From: Kaistia hirudinis
GTDB lineage: Bacteria > Pseudomonadota > Alphaproteobacteria > Rhizobiales > Kaistiaceae
DNA length: 64,000 nucleotides
Direction of reading: 5' to 3'
NCBI RefSeq assembly: GCF_014196455.1
Contig: NZ_JACIDS010000002.1
Span: 310,001-374,000 of the forward strand
The number at the start of each line of letters is the position of its first letter. Within the stretch, counting starts at the first letter, position 1. Shown piece after piece: positions 10,199 to 18,728 of the stretch. Below the pieces are notes generated by a model that saw only the letters and a program-made list of their open reading frames with translations, was not told where the DNA came from and did no database searches. Position numbers and translations under genes: made by a program.

Positions 10199-10528
10199 TC
10201 AATCCAGCCCGATCAGCACGCGGCCCTTTTCGATGCGCACCGGATAGGTCTTGAGGTCGACGCAGACGGGGGCGCCCTTCGCGGCGCCGGTGCGATAGTC
10301 GAAGCGGCCATTATGCTTGGGGCACTCGATGATGTTGTCCATCACCAGCCCGTCGGCGAGATGGACCTTCTCGTGGGTGCAGAGGCCGTCCGTCGCGAAG
10401 TAGGCGTCATCCGGCGAGCGGAAGATCGCGAAGGTGCGGCCGGCATGGTCGAAGCGGATCACGTCCTCTTCGTCGATCTCGTCGGCCGCGCAGGCATCGA
10501 CCCATGTCACGGCGATCGTGCTGGTCAT
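10199..10528 (-). CDS. Rieske-type [2Fe-2S] ferredoxin, MocE family
   Basis: A 109-residue soluble Rieske protein. Cluster ligands are plain: C-T-H-E-K (Cys-x-His) near residue 52 and C-P-K-H-N-G (Cys-x2-His) near residue 72. A GGAG ribosome site precedes the ATG. It has no signal peptide, so it works in the cytosol, passing electrons from the reductase gene just downstream to the membrane desaturase/hydroxylase gene just upstream. It is 48 bases from the latter and 13 from the former, in one transcription unit. The family was named after MocE of rhizopine breakdown; no other moc genes are seen here. Confidence 0.88.
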   Translation of the reverse strand: MTSTIAVTWVDACAADEIDEEDVIRFDHAGRTFAIFRSPDDAYFATDGLCTHEKVHLADGLVMDNIIECPKHNGRFDYRTGAAKGAPVCVDLKTYPVRIEKGRVLIGLD

Positions 10529-10576
10529 CGTCTTTCTCCGGAGGGGAGGGCGGTCACAGGCCGCCCCGGGGAAGGA

Positions 10577-11656
10577 TTATTCGGCGGCGACCAGGCCGGG
10601 CGGCGGCGCGCCGAGCGGCTCGACGTGGCCGGGCAGGGGGCGCTTCACATACCAGCCGGGCTCGCGCCGCTGGCGCAGCAGGGCCGGGATGATCTCCTTG
10701 TAAGCGTCCCAGCAGCTCGAATAGGGCTTGGGGCAATCCGCCTTGATCACCTCATGCAGCCGCGGCAGCGCGTGATAGGGCACCATCGGGAACATGTGGT
10801 GCTCAACATGGTAGTTCATGTTGAGATAGAGGAAGCGGAAGACCGGGTTCATATAGACCGTGCGGCTGTTGAGCCGGTGGTCGAGCACGTCCTCGTCGAG
10901 GCCGGCATGCTGGGTCAGGCCGAAGAACACCCCCATGAAGCAGCCATAGAAGGTCGGAAGGCCAATGAACATCGCCGGCAGGATGCTGCCGATCGCGAAG
11001 CACCAGACGGCGACGGCGGCGAAGATCGCGAGATAGATCCGCGCGACGCCATAGACCTTGTGCTGCTCGGACTCGGGGATGAACGTCTTCTCTTCCGCGG
11101 TCAGCCGCCCGGTAGCGTGGATGCAGAGCTTCTTGAACGTCGCCCAGGTGCTCTTGATCGCGAAGAGCTGGATGAGGATGCCGAAAATGTTCGGCGGGCG
11201 CTGCACGCCGATCTCGGGATCGCGGCCGACGATGATCGTGTCGGTGTGGTGCCGCGTATGGCTCCAGCGCCAGACGGTCGGCTCGCGCAAGATCATGAAG
11301 CAGGCAATGTGATAGACGACGTCGTTCATCCAGCGCGTCTTGAACGCCGTGCCGTGGCCGCATTCATGCCAGCGCGAATCCGAGGCGGATCCATAGAGAA
11401 CGCCATAGACGATAAAGAAGGGGACGGCCCACCAGGTGCCCCAGAACCACCAGCCGCCGAACCCGGACGCGGCGAGGAACGCGAACCACAGCAGCGTGTC
11501 CCGGATGGCCGGGCCGTCGGAGCGCTTCATCAGCTCCTTCATCGTCTTGCGGTCGACGGGGCATTTGTACCATTCGGCCGTCGCGAGCCCGCGTTCGACC
11601 GCGAGGCGGGAATCGAGACCGATCAACGAATAGTCACGCCGCGTGGGGTCAGCCAT
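10577..11656 (-). CDS. membrane fatty acid desaturase/hydroxylase family oxygenase (MocD-like)
   Basis: A 359-residue di-iron membrane enzyme. All three histidine boxes are visible: H-E-C-G-H, H-T-R-H-H and, near residue 270, H-V-E-H-H. Several hydrophobic segments lie between them. The family hydroxylates or desaturates alkyl groups and includes MocD, alkane hydroxylases and xylene monooxygenase relatives. An upstream in-frame start would add 41 residues without family likeness; the ATG at 11656 is preferred. It heads an operon with its own Rieske ferredoxin and reductase, a complete electron chain. It faces a LacI regulator across a region with two operators, so its substrate or inducer may be sugar- or polyol-like. 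Confidence 0.82.
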   Translation of the reverse strand: MADPTRRDYSLIGLDSRLAVERGLATAEWYKCPVDRKTMKELMKRSDGPAIRDTLLWFAFLAASGFGGWWFWGTWWAVPFFIVYGVLYGSASDSRWHECGHGTAFKTRWMNDVVYHIACFMILREPTVWRWSHTRHHTDTIIVGRDPEIGVQRPPNIFGILIQLFAIKSTWATFKKLCIHATGRLTAEEKTFIPESEQHKVYGVARIYLAIFAAVAVWCFAIGSILPAMFIGLPTFYGCFMGVFFGLTQHAGLDEDVLDHRLNSRTVYMNPVFRFLYLNMNYHVEHHMFPMVPYHALPRLHEVIKADCPKPYSSCWDAYKEIIPALLRQRREPGWYVKRPLPGHVEPLGAPPPGLVAAE

Positions 11657-11762
11657 CGAAGCATCCTCCGCAAATCGCCTCCCACAGCCGATCTCCCCCC
11701 GACCGCAGGACGCTTCCTCTGGAAAGATTCTAGTGATGCCGCTTCCCGGGCTCAAGTTCGCC

Positions 11763-11779
11763 ATGATAGAATTTATCAT
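11763..11779. promoter_or_regulatory. LacI-type operator O1
   Basis: Perfect inverted repeat ATGATA-N5-TATCAT, about 107 bases upstream of the desaturase ATG and 54 upstream of the LacI ATG. The same arms with the same 5-base spacing recur at 11807-11823. Both sites sit between divergent genes, one encoding a LacI family regulator, which makes them its likely targets. Confidence 0.7.
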
Positions 11780-11806
11780 CGAAGATCAAGGCATATTGCG
11801 GTGCAC

Positions 11807-11823
11807 ATGATAGAAACTATCAT
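11807..11823. promoter_or_regulatory. LacI-type operator O2
   Basis: Second perfect copy of ATGATA-N5-TATCAT, centred 44 bases from the first (about four helical turns) and ending nine bases before the LacI start codon. Binding here would cover the ribosome-binding region or promoter of the regulator gene, suggesting autoregulation. The two sites are on nearly the same helix face, which would allow looping or side-by-side binding. Confidence 0.7.
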
Positions 11824-11832
11824 TCTCTGGCC

Positions 11833-12858
11833 ATGACGCGGCCGACGATCGCGGATGTGGCGCGGGCCGCCGGCGTGGGGGTGGCCACCGTCGACCGGGT
11901 GCTGAACCGGCGCGCCGAGGTGCGCCGCGAGACCGCGGAGCGCGTCCTCGCCGCTGCCGAGGCCATCGGCTATCACGGCGCCGGCCTGCTGCGCCGGCGC
12001 GTCGAGGAGGTGGTGGAAAGCCGCAGCTTCGGCTTCCTGCTGCAGCGCCGGGGCGACGCGTTCTATCAGCAGATGGCGACCGCCCTTGCCGAAGCGACAC
12101 GCGCTTTGCCCTCCTATCGCGGCCGGCCCATTATCGAGTTCGTGGATGACATCTCGGCCGAGACGGTGGCGGCCGGCCTGACGGCGCTCGGCGCACGTGC
12201 CGACGCCGTCGCCGTGGTCGCGGCGGACCATCCCAAGGTGACGGCGGCCGTCGCCGCGCTGCGGGATCGCGGGGTCGGCGTCGTGACGCTGCTCTCGGAG
12301 CTTTCGGGCGGCGTCGCCTTCGGCCATGTCGGCATCGATCATCGCAAGGCCGGGCGAACCGCGGCCTGGGTCATCGCGCGGCTCGCGCGCCGTCCGGGCG
12401 CCGTCGGCATCTTCGTTGGCAGCCACCGCTTCATCGGGCACGAGCTCTCCGAGATCTCCTTCCGCAGCTATTTTCGCGAGCACGCGCCGTCCTTCCGCCT
12501 GCTCGAGCCGCTCGCCAATCTCGAGGAGCCGGCGCTCGCGCATGAGGGAACCCTCGAACTGCTGCGCCGCAATCCGGACCTCGTCGGTATCTATGTGGCG
12601 GGCGGCGGCATGGCCGGGCTCGTCTCGGCGTTGCGCGAAGCCGACGAGAGCCATCGCATCGTCGCGGTCTGCAACGAGCTGGTGCCCGAAACCCGTGCTG
12701 CGCTGATCGACGGTGTCGTTGCCGCCGTGATCGCCACACCGGTCACCGAACTCGCGGCCGCGGCCGTCGGCCTCATGGCGCGATCGATCCGCACGACGCG
12801 GGAAGGCGAGGGCGCCACGCTGCTGCCCTTCGGCCTCTATGTCTCCGAGAATGTGTGA
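11833..12858 (+). CDS. LacI family transcriptional regulator
   Basis: A 341-residue regulator. Residues 1-60 are the LacI helix-turn-helix and hinge ([21 protein letters not shown]), followed by a periplasmic-binding-protein-like sensor domain with F-G-H-V-G-I-D-H-R-K-A-G-R-T and I-V-A-V-C-N-E-L. It is divergent from the desaturase/Rieske/reductase operon, with two matching operators between them, so it probably represses that operon and itself. Members of this family usually sense sugars or nucleosides; the ligand is unknown. It is followed by a hairpin terminator and the convergent symporter gene. Confidence 0.88.
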   Translation: MTRPTIADVARAAGVGVATVDRVLNRRAEVRRETAERVLAAAEAIGYHGAGLLRRRVEEVVESRSFGFLLQRRGDAFYQQMATALAEATRALPSYRGRPIIEFVDDISAETVAAGLTALGARADAVAVVAADHPKVTAAVAALRDRGVGVVTLLSELSGGVAFGHVGIDHRKAGRTAAWVIARLARRPGAVGIFVGSHRFIGHELSEISFRSYFREHAPSFRLLEPLANLEEPALAHEGTLELLRRNPDLVGIYVAGGGMAGLVSALREADESHRIVAVCNELVPETRAALIDGVVAAVIATPVTELAAAAVGLMARSIRTTREGEGATLLPFGLYVSENV

Positions 12859-12876
12859 CACGAGCGCCAACGAAAA

Positions 12877-12898
12877 CGGGCCGCCCGGAGGCGGCCCG
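12877..12898 (-). terminator. intrinsic terminator for the MHS symporter gene (possibly bidirectional)
   Basis: A perfect 9-bp GC stem with a 4-base loop, followed on the minus strand by four T residues. It lies 28 bases beyond the symporter stop and 18 beyond the LacI stop, between convergent genes. Confidence 0.75.
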
Positions 12899-12926
12899 CT
12901 GTCTTGTGCGCGAGGCGATGATGCGT

Positions 12927-14633
12927 TCAGTCGCCGGCGTAGATGTCGCGGTTCTTGGTTTCCGGGATGAACAGCACACCGATCACGAAGCAGACGGCGG
13001 CGATCACGATCGGGTACCAGAGCCCGAAATAGATGTCGCCCGTCTGCGCCACCATGGCGAAGGCGGTGGCCGGCAGGAGGCCGCCGAACCAGCCGTTTCC
13101 GATATGGTAGGGCAGCGACATCGACGTGTAGCGGATGCGGGTCGGGAAGAGCTCGACGAGCGCCGCGGCGATCGGGCCGTACACCATCGTCACGAACACG
13201 ACGAGGATGAAGAGCAGCCCGATGATCGAGGCGACCTGCGCGTTGAAGATGTCGAACGGGTTCGACATCTTGACGATCCCCGGATCGCCGGCCTTGGGAT
13301 AGCCGGCGGCCTGGAGCGCGCCGAGAAGGTTCTTGTCCCAATCCGCCTTGGCCGCCTTGGGATCCGCCGCACCGGTCGCATCGAAGGCCGGGAACTCCTG
13401 CCCGTTGATGACGATCTTGACCGGCGAGCCCGCAGGCGCATCGGTCGTGGTGTAGCGGATCGAATTCTTCGCCAGGAAGTCACGCGAGACGTCGCAAGGC
13501 GCGGTGAAGACCCGCGTTCCCACCGGGTTGAACAGCTTGCCGCATTCCGCCGGATTGGCGACGACGCTGACCTGCACGCTCTCCAGCGCCTTTTCGAGGG
13601 CCGGATTGGCCTTCGTCGTGATCATCTGGAAGAGCGGGATATAGGTGAGCGCCGCGATCAGGCAGCCTGCCATGATGATCGGCTTGCGGCCGATCTTGTC
13701 GGACAGCCAGCCGAAGAACACGAAGAAGCCGGTACCGAACACCAGCGACCAGGCGATCAGCAGGTTGGCCGTATAGCCGTCGACCTTGAGGATCGATTGC
13801 ATGAAGAACAGGGCATAGAACTGCCCCGTGTACCAGACGACGCCCTGACCCATGGTGAGACCGAGAAGGGCGAGAAGGGCGATCTTGGCGTTGGACCACG
13901 TGCCGAACGCCTCGCTGAGGGGCGCCTTCGAGCCGGTGCCATCTTCCTTCATCTTGAGGAAGGCGGGCGACTCGTTGAGCTGCAGGCGGATCCAGAGCGA
14001 GATGCCGAGCAGCACGACCGATACCAGGAACGGAATGCGCCACCCGAAGCTCTTGAATGCGTCTTCACCGAAGATCGTGCGCGTGAAGAGGATGACGAGC
14101 AGCGACAGGAAGAGACCGAGCGTCGCGGTCGTCTGGATCCAGGAGGTGTAGAAGCCCCGGCGTCCCTGCGGCGCATGTTCGGCGACATAGGTTGCCGCGC
14201 CGCCATATTCGCCGCCGAGCGCGAGGCCCTGCAGCAGACGGGCGGCGATCAGGATGATCGGGGCCGCGACGCCGATCGAGTTATAGCCTGGCAGCAGGCC
14301 GACCACGAAGGTCGAAAGGCCCATGATGAGGATCGTGACCAGGAAGGTATATTTGCGCCCGACCAGATCGCCGAGGCGGCCGAAGACCAGCGCGCCGAAG
14401 GGGCGAACCAGGAAGCCGGCGGCAAACGCCAGCAGCGCGAAGATGTCGGCGGTCGCCTTTGGAAATTGACTGAAGAATTGCGCGCCGATGATCGTGGCGA
14501 GCGAACCGTAAAGGTAGAAATCGTACCACTCGAACACGGTGCCGAGCGAGGAAGCGAGAATGACCTTCTTCTCGCCTGCCGTCATAGGCCTTACCGGATC
14601 AGCGGTCCCTTTCGAAGTCGTTGCAGTTGCCAT
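12927..14633 (-). CDS. MFS transporter, metabolite:H+ symporter (MHS) family with large periplasmic loop
   Basis: A 568-residue transporter. About twelve hydrophobic segments can be counted. The start S-S-L-G-T-V-F-E-W-Y-D-F-Y-L-Y-G and the loop-2/3 motif F-G-R-L-G-D-L-V-G-R-K mark the MHS branch, which imports organic acids, betaines and similar solutes with protons. The usual length is about 430-450; the extra length is a hydrophilic insert of about 125 residues (roughly 338-465) between segments 9 and 10, on the periplasmic side, containing two Cys. The ATG at 14633 is chosen over an upstream in-frame start because it begins the conserved N-terminus. An inverted repeat lies upstream at 14739-14772. 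Its partner genes are not obvious. Confidence 0.8.
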   Translation of the reverse strand: MATATTSKGTADPVRPMTAGEKKVILASSLGTVFEWYDFYLYGSLATIIGAQFFSQFPKATADIFALLAFAAGFLVRPFGALVFGRLGDLVGRKYTFLVTILIMGLSTFVVGLLPGYNSIGVAAPIILIAARLLQGLALGGEYGGAATYVAEHAPQGRRGFYTSWIQTTATLGLFLSLLVILFTRTIFGEDAFKSFGWRIPFLVSVVLLGISLWIRLQLNESPAFLKMKEDGTGSKAPLSEAFGTWSNAKIALLALLGLTMGQGVVWYTGQFYALFFMQSILKVDGYTANLLIAWSLVFGTGFFVFFGWLSDKIGRKPIIMAGCLIAALTYIPLFQMITTKANPALEKALESVQVSVVANPAECGKLFNPVGTRVFTAPCDVSRDFLAKNSIRYTTTDAPAGSPVKIVINGQEFPAFDATGAADPKAAKADWDKNLLGALQAAGYPKAGDPGIVKMSNPFDIFNAQVASIIGLLFILVVFVTMVYGPIAAALVELFPTRIRYTSMSLPYHIGNGWFGGLLPATAFAMVAQTGDIYFGLWYPIVIAAVCFVIGVLFIPETKNRDIYAGD

Positions 14634-14738
14634 GGTCCCTCCCGACTGTCTGGCATGAGCAGCGCATCGTTCGTGAAATCCCCCCGCGCGATCTCCCCAC
14701 GAATGGTCTGCGGCTTTCACCTCCTAGTGGAACCTGAC

Positions 14739-14772
14739 TGAGCGAAACATGATCGAAGTCAAGTTCCGCTCA
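14739..14772. promoter_or_regulatory. inverted repeat upstream of the MHS symporter gene
   Basis: Arms TGAGCGAAAC and GTTCCGCTCA match at 9 of 10 positions, spaced by 14 bases. A TTGACT hexamer on the minus strand (14757-14762) lies inside, so a protein bound to both arms could cover a -35 element. No cognate regulator is next to it. Confidence 0.4.
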
Positions 14773-14820
14773 GATCATTGATGAGAATCGGATAGCCGGC
14801 AATGCTCCAGAAATGAAAAC

Positions 14821-14843
14821 GCCGCGGCGCTGGGCGCCGCGGC
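14821..14843 (-). terminator. intrinsic terminator for ftsK
   Basis: A perfect 10-bp GC stem with a 3-base loop, followed on the minus strand by GTTTTCATTT. It begins about 29 bases past the ftsK stop codon. Confidence 0.75.
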
Positions 14844-14871
14844 GATGAAAACATGACTATCCTGGAGGACT

Positions 14872-17265
14872 TCAGTTGTCGCGCGCGTTCCGCAGGATTT
14901 CGCGCTTTCCGGCATGGTTGGCCTGGCCGACGATGCCGTCCTGCTCCATGCGCTCCATGATCGACGCCGCCTTGTTGTAGCCGATCTGGAGGCGGCGCTG
15001 GATATAGGAGGTCGAGGCCTTGCGGTCGCGCAGCACGATCGCGATCGCCTGGTCGTAGAGATCCGCCCCGTCGTCGCCGAACGAGCCCTTGTCGAAGACG
15101 GCGCCGTCCTCGGCGGGGGCCGCCGTCGCAGCGGCGAGTTCCTCCTCGTCATGCGTGACCTCGTCCAGATATTCCGGACGAGCCTGGCGCTTGAGATGCG
15201 CGACGACCTGCTCGACCTCGTGATCCGAGACGAAGGGGCCGTGCACGCGCTGGATGCGGCCGCCGCCGGCCATATAGAGCATGTCGCCCTGGCCGAGCAG
15301 TTGCTCCGCGCCCATCTCGCCGAGAATGGTGCGGCTGTCGATCTTCGACGTCACCTGGAACGAGATGCGGGTCGGGAAGTTCGCCTTGATCGTGCCGGTG
15401 ATGACGTCGACCGAGGGGCGCTGCGTCGCCATGACGATGTGGATGCCGGCGGCGCGGGCCATCTGGGCGAGACGCTGGATCGCGCCTTCGATGTCCTTGC
15501 CGGCGACCATCATCAGGTCGGCCATCTCGTCGACGATGACGACGATATAGGGCAGGCGGGAGAGGTCCATGACCTCTTCCTCATAGGTCTGGTCGCCCGT
15601 CTCCTTGTCGAAGCCGGTCGCGACCTGACGCGTGATCACCTCGCCCTTCTCGCGCGCTTCCGCGACGCGGGCATTGAAGCCGTCGATGTTGCGCACACCG
15701 AGGCGCGACATCTTCTTGTAGCGCTCCTCCATCTCGCGCACCGCCCATTTGAGCGCGACGACGGCCTTGCGCGGATCGGTGACGACCGGGGTCAGCAAAT
15801 GCGGGATGCCGTCATAGACGGACAGCTCCAGCATCTTCGGGTCGATCATGATCAGGCGGCAATCCTCCGGCCGGTACTGGTAGAGCAGCGACAGGATCAT
15901 CGTGTTGATGGCGACGGACTTGCCCGAGCCCGTCGTACCAGCGACGAGGAGATGCGGCATCTTGGCGAGGTCGACGATGACCGGCTCGCCGCCGATCGTC
16001 TTGCCGAGGCAAAGCCCGAGCTTCGTCTTCGAATCCGCGAATTCGTGGCTCTCGAGCAGTTCGCGCAGCCACACGGTCTGGCGCGTGACGTTCGGCAACT
16101 CGATGCCGATGACGTTGCGCCCTTCGACCACGGCGACGCGCGCCGAAATCGCGCTCATCGAACGCGAGATGTCGCTGGAAAGCGCGATCACTCGCGACGA
16201 CTTGGTGCCGGGCGCCGGCTCCAGCTCGTAGAGCGTGACCACCGGTCCCGGATTGGCGTCGATGATCTCGCCGCGAATGCCGAAATCGCGCAGCGTCTGC
16301 TGCAGCGTCACGGAATTCTTGTTCAGCGCCTCTTCCGACAGCTCGAAATCGGGCTCGACCTGAGGCGGCTCGGCGAGCAGCTCGATCGGCGGGAACTCGT
16401 ATTCGTCCGAATCCGCATAGGCCACCTCGCGGCGGAACACCGGCGCGGCCTCCTCGGCGGCGTGGATTTCTTCCGGCTCGCGCGCCGGAACAGGCGCAGG
16501 CTGGACGGCCGCGACGATCGGCATTTCGACCGACGCTTCGGAGGTCTCGGCGACGGGCCAGTTGAAGGAGACGCGGACGGAAGCGCGCAGCGGCGCCTCG
16601 ATCGGGACGATGGACGGCGCCACCGCGTCGCGATCGCGGATTTCGGATTCGGCCGCAGCCGCGCGCGCTGCGGCACGGCGCTGCTCGATCGGCGAAAGCG
16701 GCGGCCGCTCATCCTTGACGACATTCCGCTGCGGCGGCTCGACCACATCGGTGCGGATCATCCGGGCGACCTTGAGCACGCTCGGCGGCGGCGTCGGAGC
16801 CGGCGGCTGGGCCTGCTGCCGGACGGGACGCATCGGCGCGGCGGGCGCGGCCGGCACCGTGCGGGCGGCCGGCTCGGTGGCGCGCGGCTCGCTGGTGGCG
16901 ACAGGCTGCGTGGGGGTGGGCTGCGTCGGGGCGACCGGCGTGGGCGCGGCAGCTGCCGGCTTGCTCGGCGGCGTCTCCGCCTCCGACTCGTTCTGCCGCG
17001 GGCGCCTCAGATAGTCCGGGGTGCGCGTGAAGCGGGTGGTCGGCGTATAGGTGAACGGGCGCAGCCAGCTCGGCAGCGTGTCCTGCGCCGCGGCCTCGAT
17101 GGCGCGCGACAGGGACGGATCGACGCGCGGCTGTGACTGCGCGCCATGCGCGTGCTGCGGTTGCGGATTGCCGCGCTCGAGCGGCCGCTCACTCGGCGAA
17201 GAGGAACGGTTCCGCTCGGAAACGTCGCCGTCGTTCGAAAAGGGAGGCCGCGTCGGAGAATGCAT
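14872..17265 (-). CDS. ftsK: DNA translocase FtsK-like, without N-terminal membrane domain
   Basis: A 797-residue FtsK/SpoIIIE family motor. Residues 1 to about 320 are a Pro/Ala/Arg-rich low-complexity linker with no hydrophobic segment. The motor follows: Walker A G-T-T-G-S-G-K-S near residue 465, Walker B V-V-I-V-D-E-M near residue 585, M-A-T-Q-R-P-S-V and [16 protein letters not shown]. The last 65 residues form the gamma winged helix that reads polar KOPS sites ([14 protein letters not shown]). Classical FtsK has four membrane helices at the start; none are encoded here or just upstream. Many Rhizobiales carry two FtsK paralogues, so a membrane-anchored one may lie elsewhere. A TTG at 17316 could add 17 residues. 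Confidence 0.85.
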   Translation of the reverse strand: MHSPTRPPFSNDGDVSERNRSSSPSERPLERGNPQPQHAHGAQSQPRVDPSLSRAIEAAAQDTLPSWLRPFTYTPTTRFTRTPDYLRRPRQNESEAETPPSKPAAAAPTPVAPTQPTPTQPVATSEPRATEPAARTVPAAPAAPMRPVRQQAQPPAPTPPPSVLKVARMIRTDVVEPPQRNVVKDERPPLSPIEQRRAAARAAAAESEIRDRDAVAPSIVPIEAPLRASVRVSFNWPVAETSEASVEMPIVAAVQPAPVPAREPEEIHAAEEAAPVFRREVAYADSDEYEFPPIELLAEPPQVEPDFELSEEALNKNSVTLQQTLRDFGIRGEIIDANPGPVVTLYELEPAPGTKSSRVIALSSDISRSMSAISARVAVVEGRNVIGIELPNVTRQTVWLRELLESHEFADSKTKLGLCLGKTIGGEPVIVDLAKMPHLLVAGTTGSGKSVAINTMILSLLYQYRPEDCRLIMIDPKMLELSVYDGIPHLLTPVVTDPRKAVVALKWAVREMEERYKKMSRLGVRNIDGFNARVAEAREKGEVITRQVATGFDKETGDQTYEEEVMDLSRLPYIVVIVDEMADLMMVAGKDIEGAIQRLAQMARAAGIHIVMATQRPSVDVITGTIKANFPTRISFQVTSKIDSRTILGEMGAEQLLGQGDMLYMAGGGRIQRVHGPFVSDHEVEQVVAHLKRQARPEYLDEVTHDEEELAAATAAPAEDGAVFDKGSFGDDGADLYDQAIAIVLRDRKASTSYIQRRLQIGYNKAASIMERMEQDGIVGQANHAGKREILRNARDN

Positions 17266-17420
17266 GTTCAAGGTGCCCTGGCTCGGTGTCTCGCCCGCCG
17301 TCTGCTGGCCCCTCAAGGGATAGGTAGGCAGCGTTAATGAAGCGTTGTTTGCTTCACGAGGATTGTCTCTTTCCCCAGGGTGTTGCAGGCGGGTGACGCC
17401 GCCACAAAGGCAGGCGGGAC

Positions 17421-18440
17421 CTAGCTTTCCGGGATGTTCTCCTTGAAAATTGCCTGGATGCGGATGGCCGGTCCGTCCGGCCGCGTTTCGCCGCGCGCGG
17501 CGCGGGCGAGACGGTCGATCGCCTCCCGCGCCTCGACCCGCGGATTCTGGTCGATCACGGCGTCCATGACGCCCGAGATCAGGAAGCGCCGCGTGAATTC
17601 CGTCAGCTCGTGGCCGATGAAGACGACGGAGCGGGCGAGGCCCGATTCGGTCAGCGCGCGTGCAATCCCTCGGTTGCCGGCACCGATATTGTAAATGCCC
17701 GCGAGATCGGGATGGCGCTCGATGAGGGCGGTGGCTTCGCGATAGGCGCGCTCGGTATCGTCGCGGATTTCCCGCAGCTCGACGATCGCCAGCCCCGGAT
17801 AGTCCTCGGCGATCTTGTGCCGGAAACCCATCTCGCGCTCCTCGTGACCGCGATAGGAAAGCGACCCGGCAAAGAGGGCCACCTTGCCCGAATCGGTGCG
17901 CAGGAACCGCCCGAGGAGATGACCCGCGAGGCGTCCGGCGGCGCGATTGTCGATGCCGACATAGCCGAGGCGCGGCACATGAGAGATGTCGGAGACGAGC
18001 GTCATTACCGGGACGCCACGCTCCGCGAGCGAGCGGATCGCCTCGCGCACCACCGGATGATCGAGCCCGACCAGCCCGACGCCCTCGCTCGCGCCGTGGA
18101 AGGAATCGAGCTTGCGAGCGAGGCCGTCCGGATCGAAGCCCTCGATCGAATGGATGCGCAGCCGCACATCGGGGCGCTGGGCGCCGGCGTCCGCGATCTG
18201 GGCGGCGAGGTTGTTGATGAAGGTGTTGCCGCCACCGGGCAGCACGACATCGAGCGCGACCGGCGTCACGGCGCGTGGCGCGGCCGGCACGGTCTCTTCG
18301 ATATAGCCGAGGCGCCCGGCGATCGAGAGGACGCGCTCGCGTGTGCGCTCCCGCACGCCGTCCCGGCCGTTCAGAACCCTGTCGACCGTGGCGGTCGAAA
18401 CTCCGGCCTCGCGGGCTATGTCGACGAGCGTCGTGCGCAT
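17421..18440 (-). CDS. LacI family transcriptional regulator of the adjacent sugar operon
   Basis: A 339-residue regulator: N-terminal helix-turn-helix [23 protein letters not shown], then a sugar-binding-protein-like sensor domain with [12 protein letters not shown] and I-G-H-E-L. It is divergent from the dehydrogenase/ABC operon that starts at 18729; the 288-base gap holds several inverted repeats with a TGATGC half-site. The ligand is presumably the sugar that the ABC system imports. The in-frame frame opens upstream to 18527, but the ATG at 18440 directly precedes the family N-terminus. Confidence 0.87.
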   Translation of the reverse strand: MRTTLVDIAREAGVSTATVDRVLNGRDGVRERTRERVLSIAGRLGYIEETVPAAPRAVTPVALDVVLPGGGNTFINNLAAQIADAGAQRPDVRLRIHSIEGFDPDGLARKLDSFHGASEGVGLVGLDHPVVREAIRSLAERGVPVMTLVSDISHVPRLGYVGIDNRAAGRLAGHLLGRFLRTDSGKVALFAGSLSYRGHEEREMGFRHKIAEDYPGLAIVELREIRDDTERAYREATALIERHPDLAGIYNIGAGNRGIARALTESGLARSVVFIGHELTEFTRRFLISGVMDAVIDQNPRVEAREAIDRLARAARGETRPDGPAIRIQAIFKENIPES

Positions 18441-18497
18441 GGTGTCGTTCCCTGTCCGCGGATTCTTCTGAGGTGCCGCGACATCCCGCATGATGGT

Positions 18498-18528
18498 GAT
18501 GATTGAAAATGATGTCAAATCAATCATC
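18498..18528. promoter_or_regulatory. inverted repeat near the LacI start
   Basis: Perfect 8-base arms GATGATTG and CAATCATC separated by 15 AT-rich bases, 58 bases upstream of the regulator ATG. It may be an operator or overlap the regulator promoter. Confidence 0.4.
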
Positions 18529-18626
18529 CGCTTGAAACATCGAATTGGCGGCTGTGGAAACAGGAAAACACAGGCAAAACAAGGCGCCGAGACGGATTGC
18601 GGTCGAGGATCGATGAATGGTGCGGC

Positions 18627-18682
18627 GCATCAATTCGATGATGCAATGCATCAAAGATTGACATCGAAAAAGATCAGCATCA
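18627..18682. promoter_or_regulatory. cluster of GCATCA/TGATGC half-sites (candidate LacI operators)
   Basis: Four half-sites occur in 56 bases: GCATCA at 18627-18632, TGATGC at 18639-18644, GCATCA at 18648-18653 and 18677-18682. The second and third form a perfect 15-base palindrome TGATGCAATGCATCA (18639-18653); the first and second form another with a 6-base spacer. The cluster lies 47-102 bases upstream of the operon's first ATG, where a repressor of that promoter would bind. Confidence 0.55.
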
Positions 18683-18728
18683 ATCATTCGGTCAATCGGG
18701 CTTCAGGCCCGGACCGAGGGAGGATGAA

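Noticed and set aside
8956-11656. Rhizopine catabolism locus
   Set aside because: Only the three oxygenase components are seen; no mocA/B/C-like set is linked to them, and the dehydrogenase at 18729 belongs to another operon.
14914-17136. Long plus-strand open frame opposite ftsK (740 codons)
   Set aside because: It is the antisense frame of a high-GC gene; the product is Arg/Asp-rich with no domain, and the minus strand encodes a clear FtsK.
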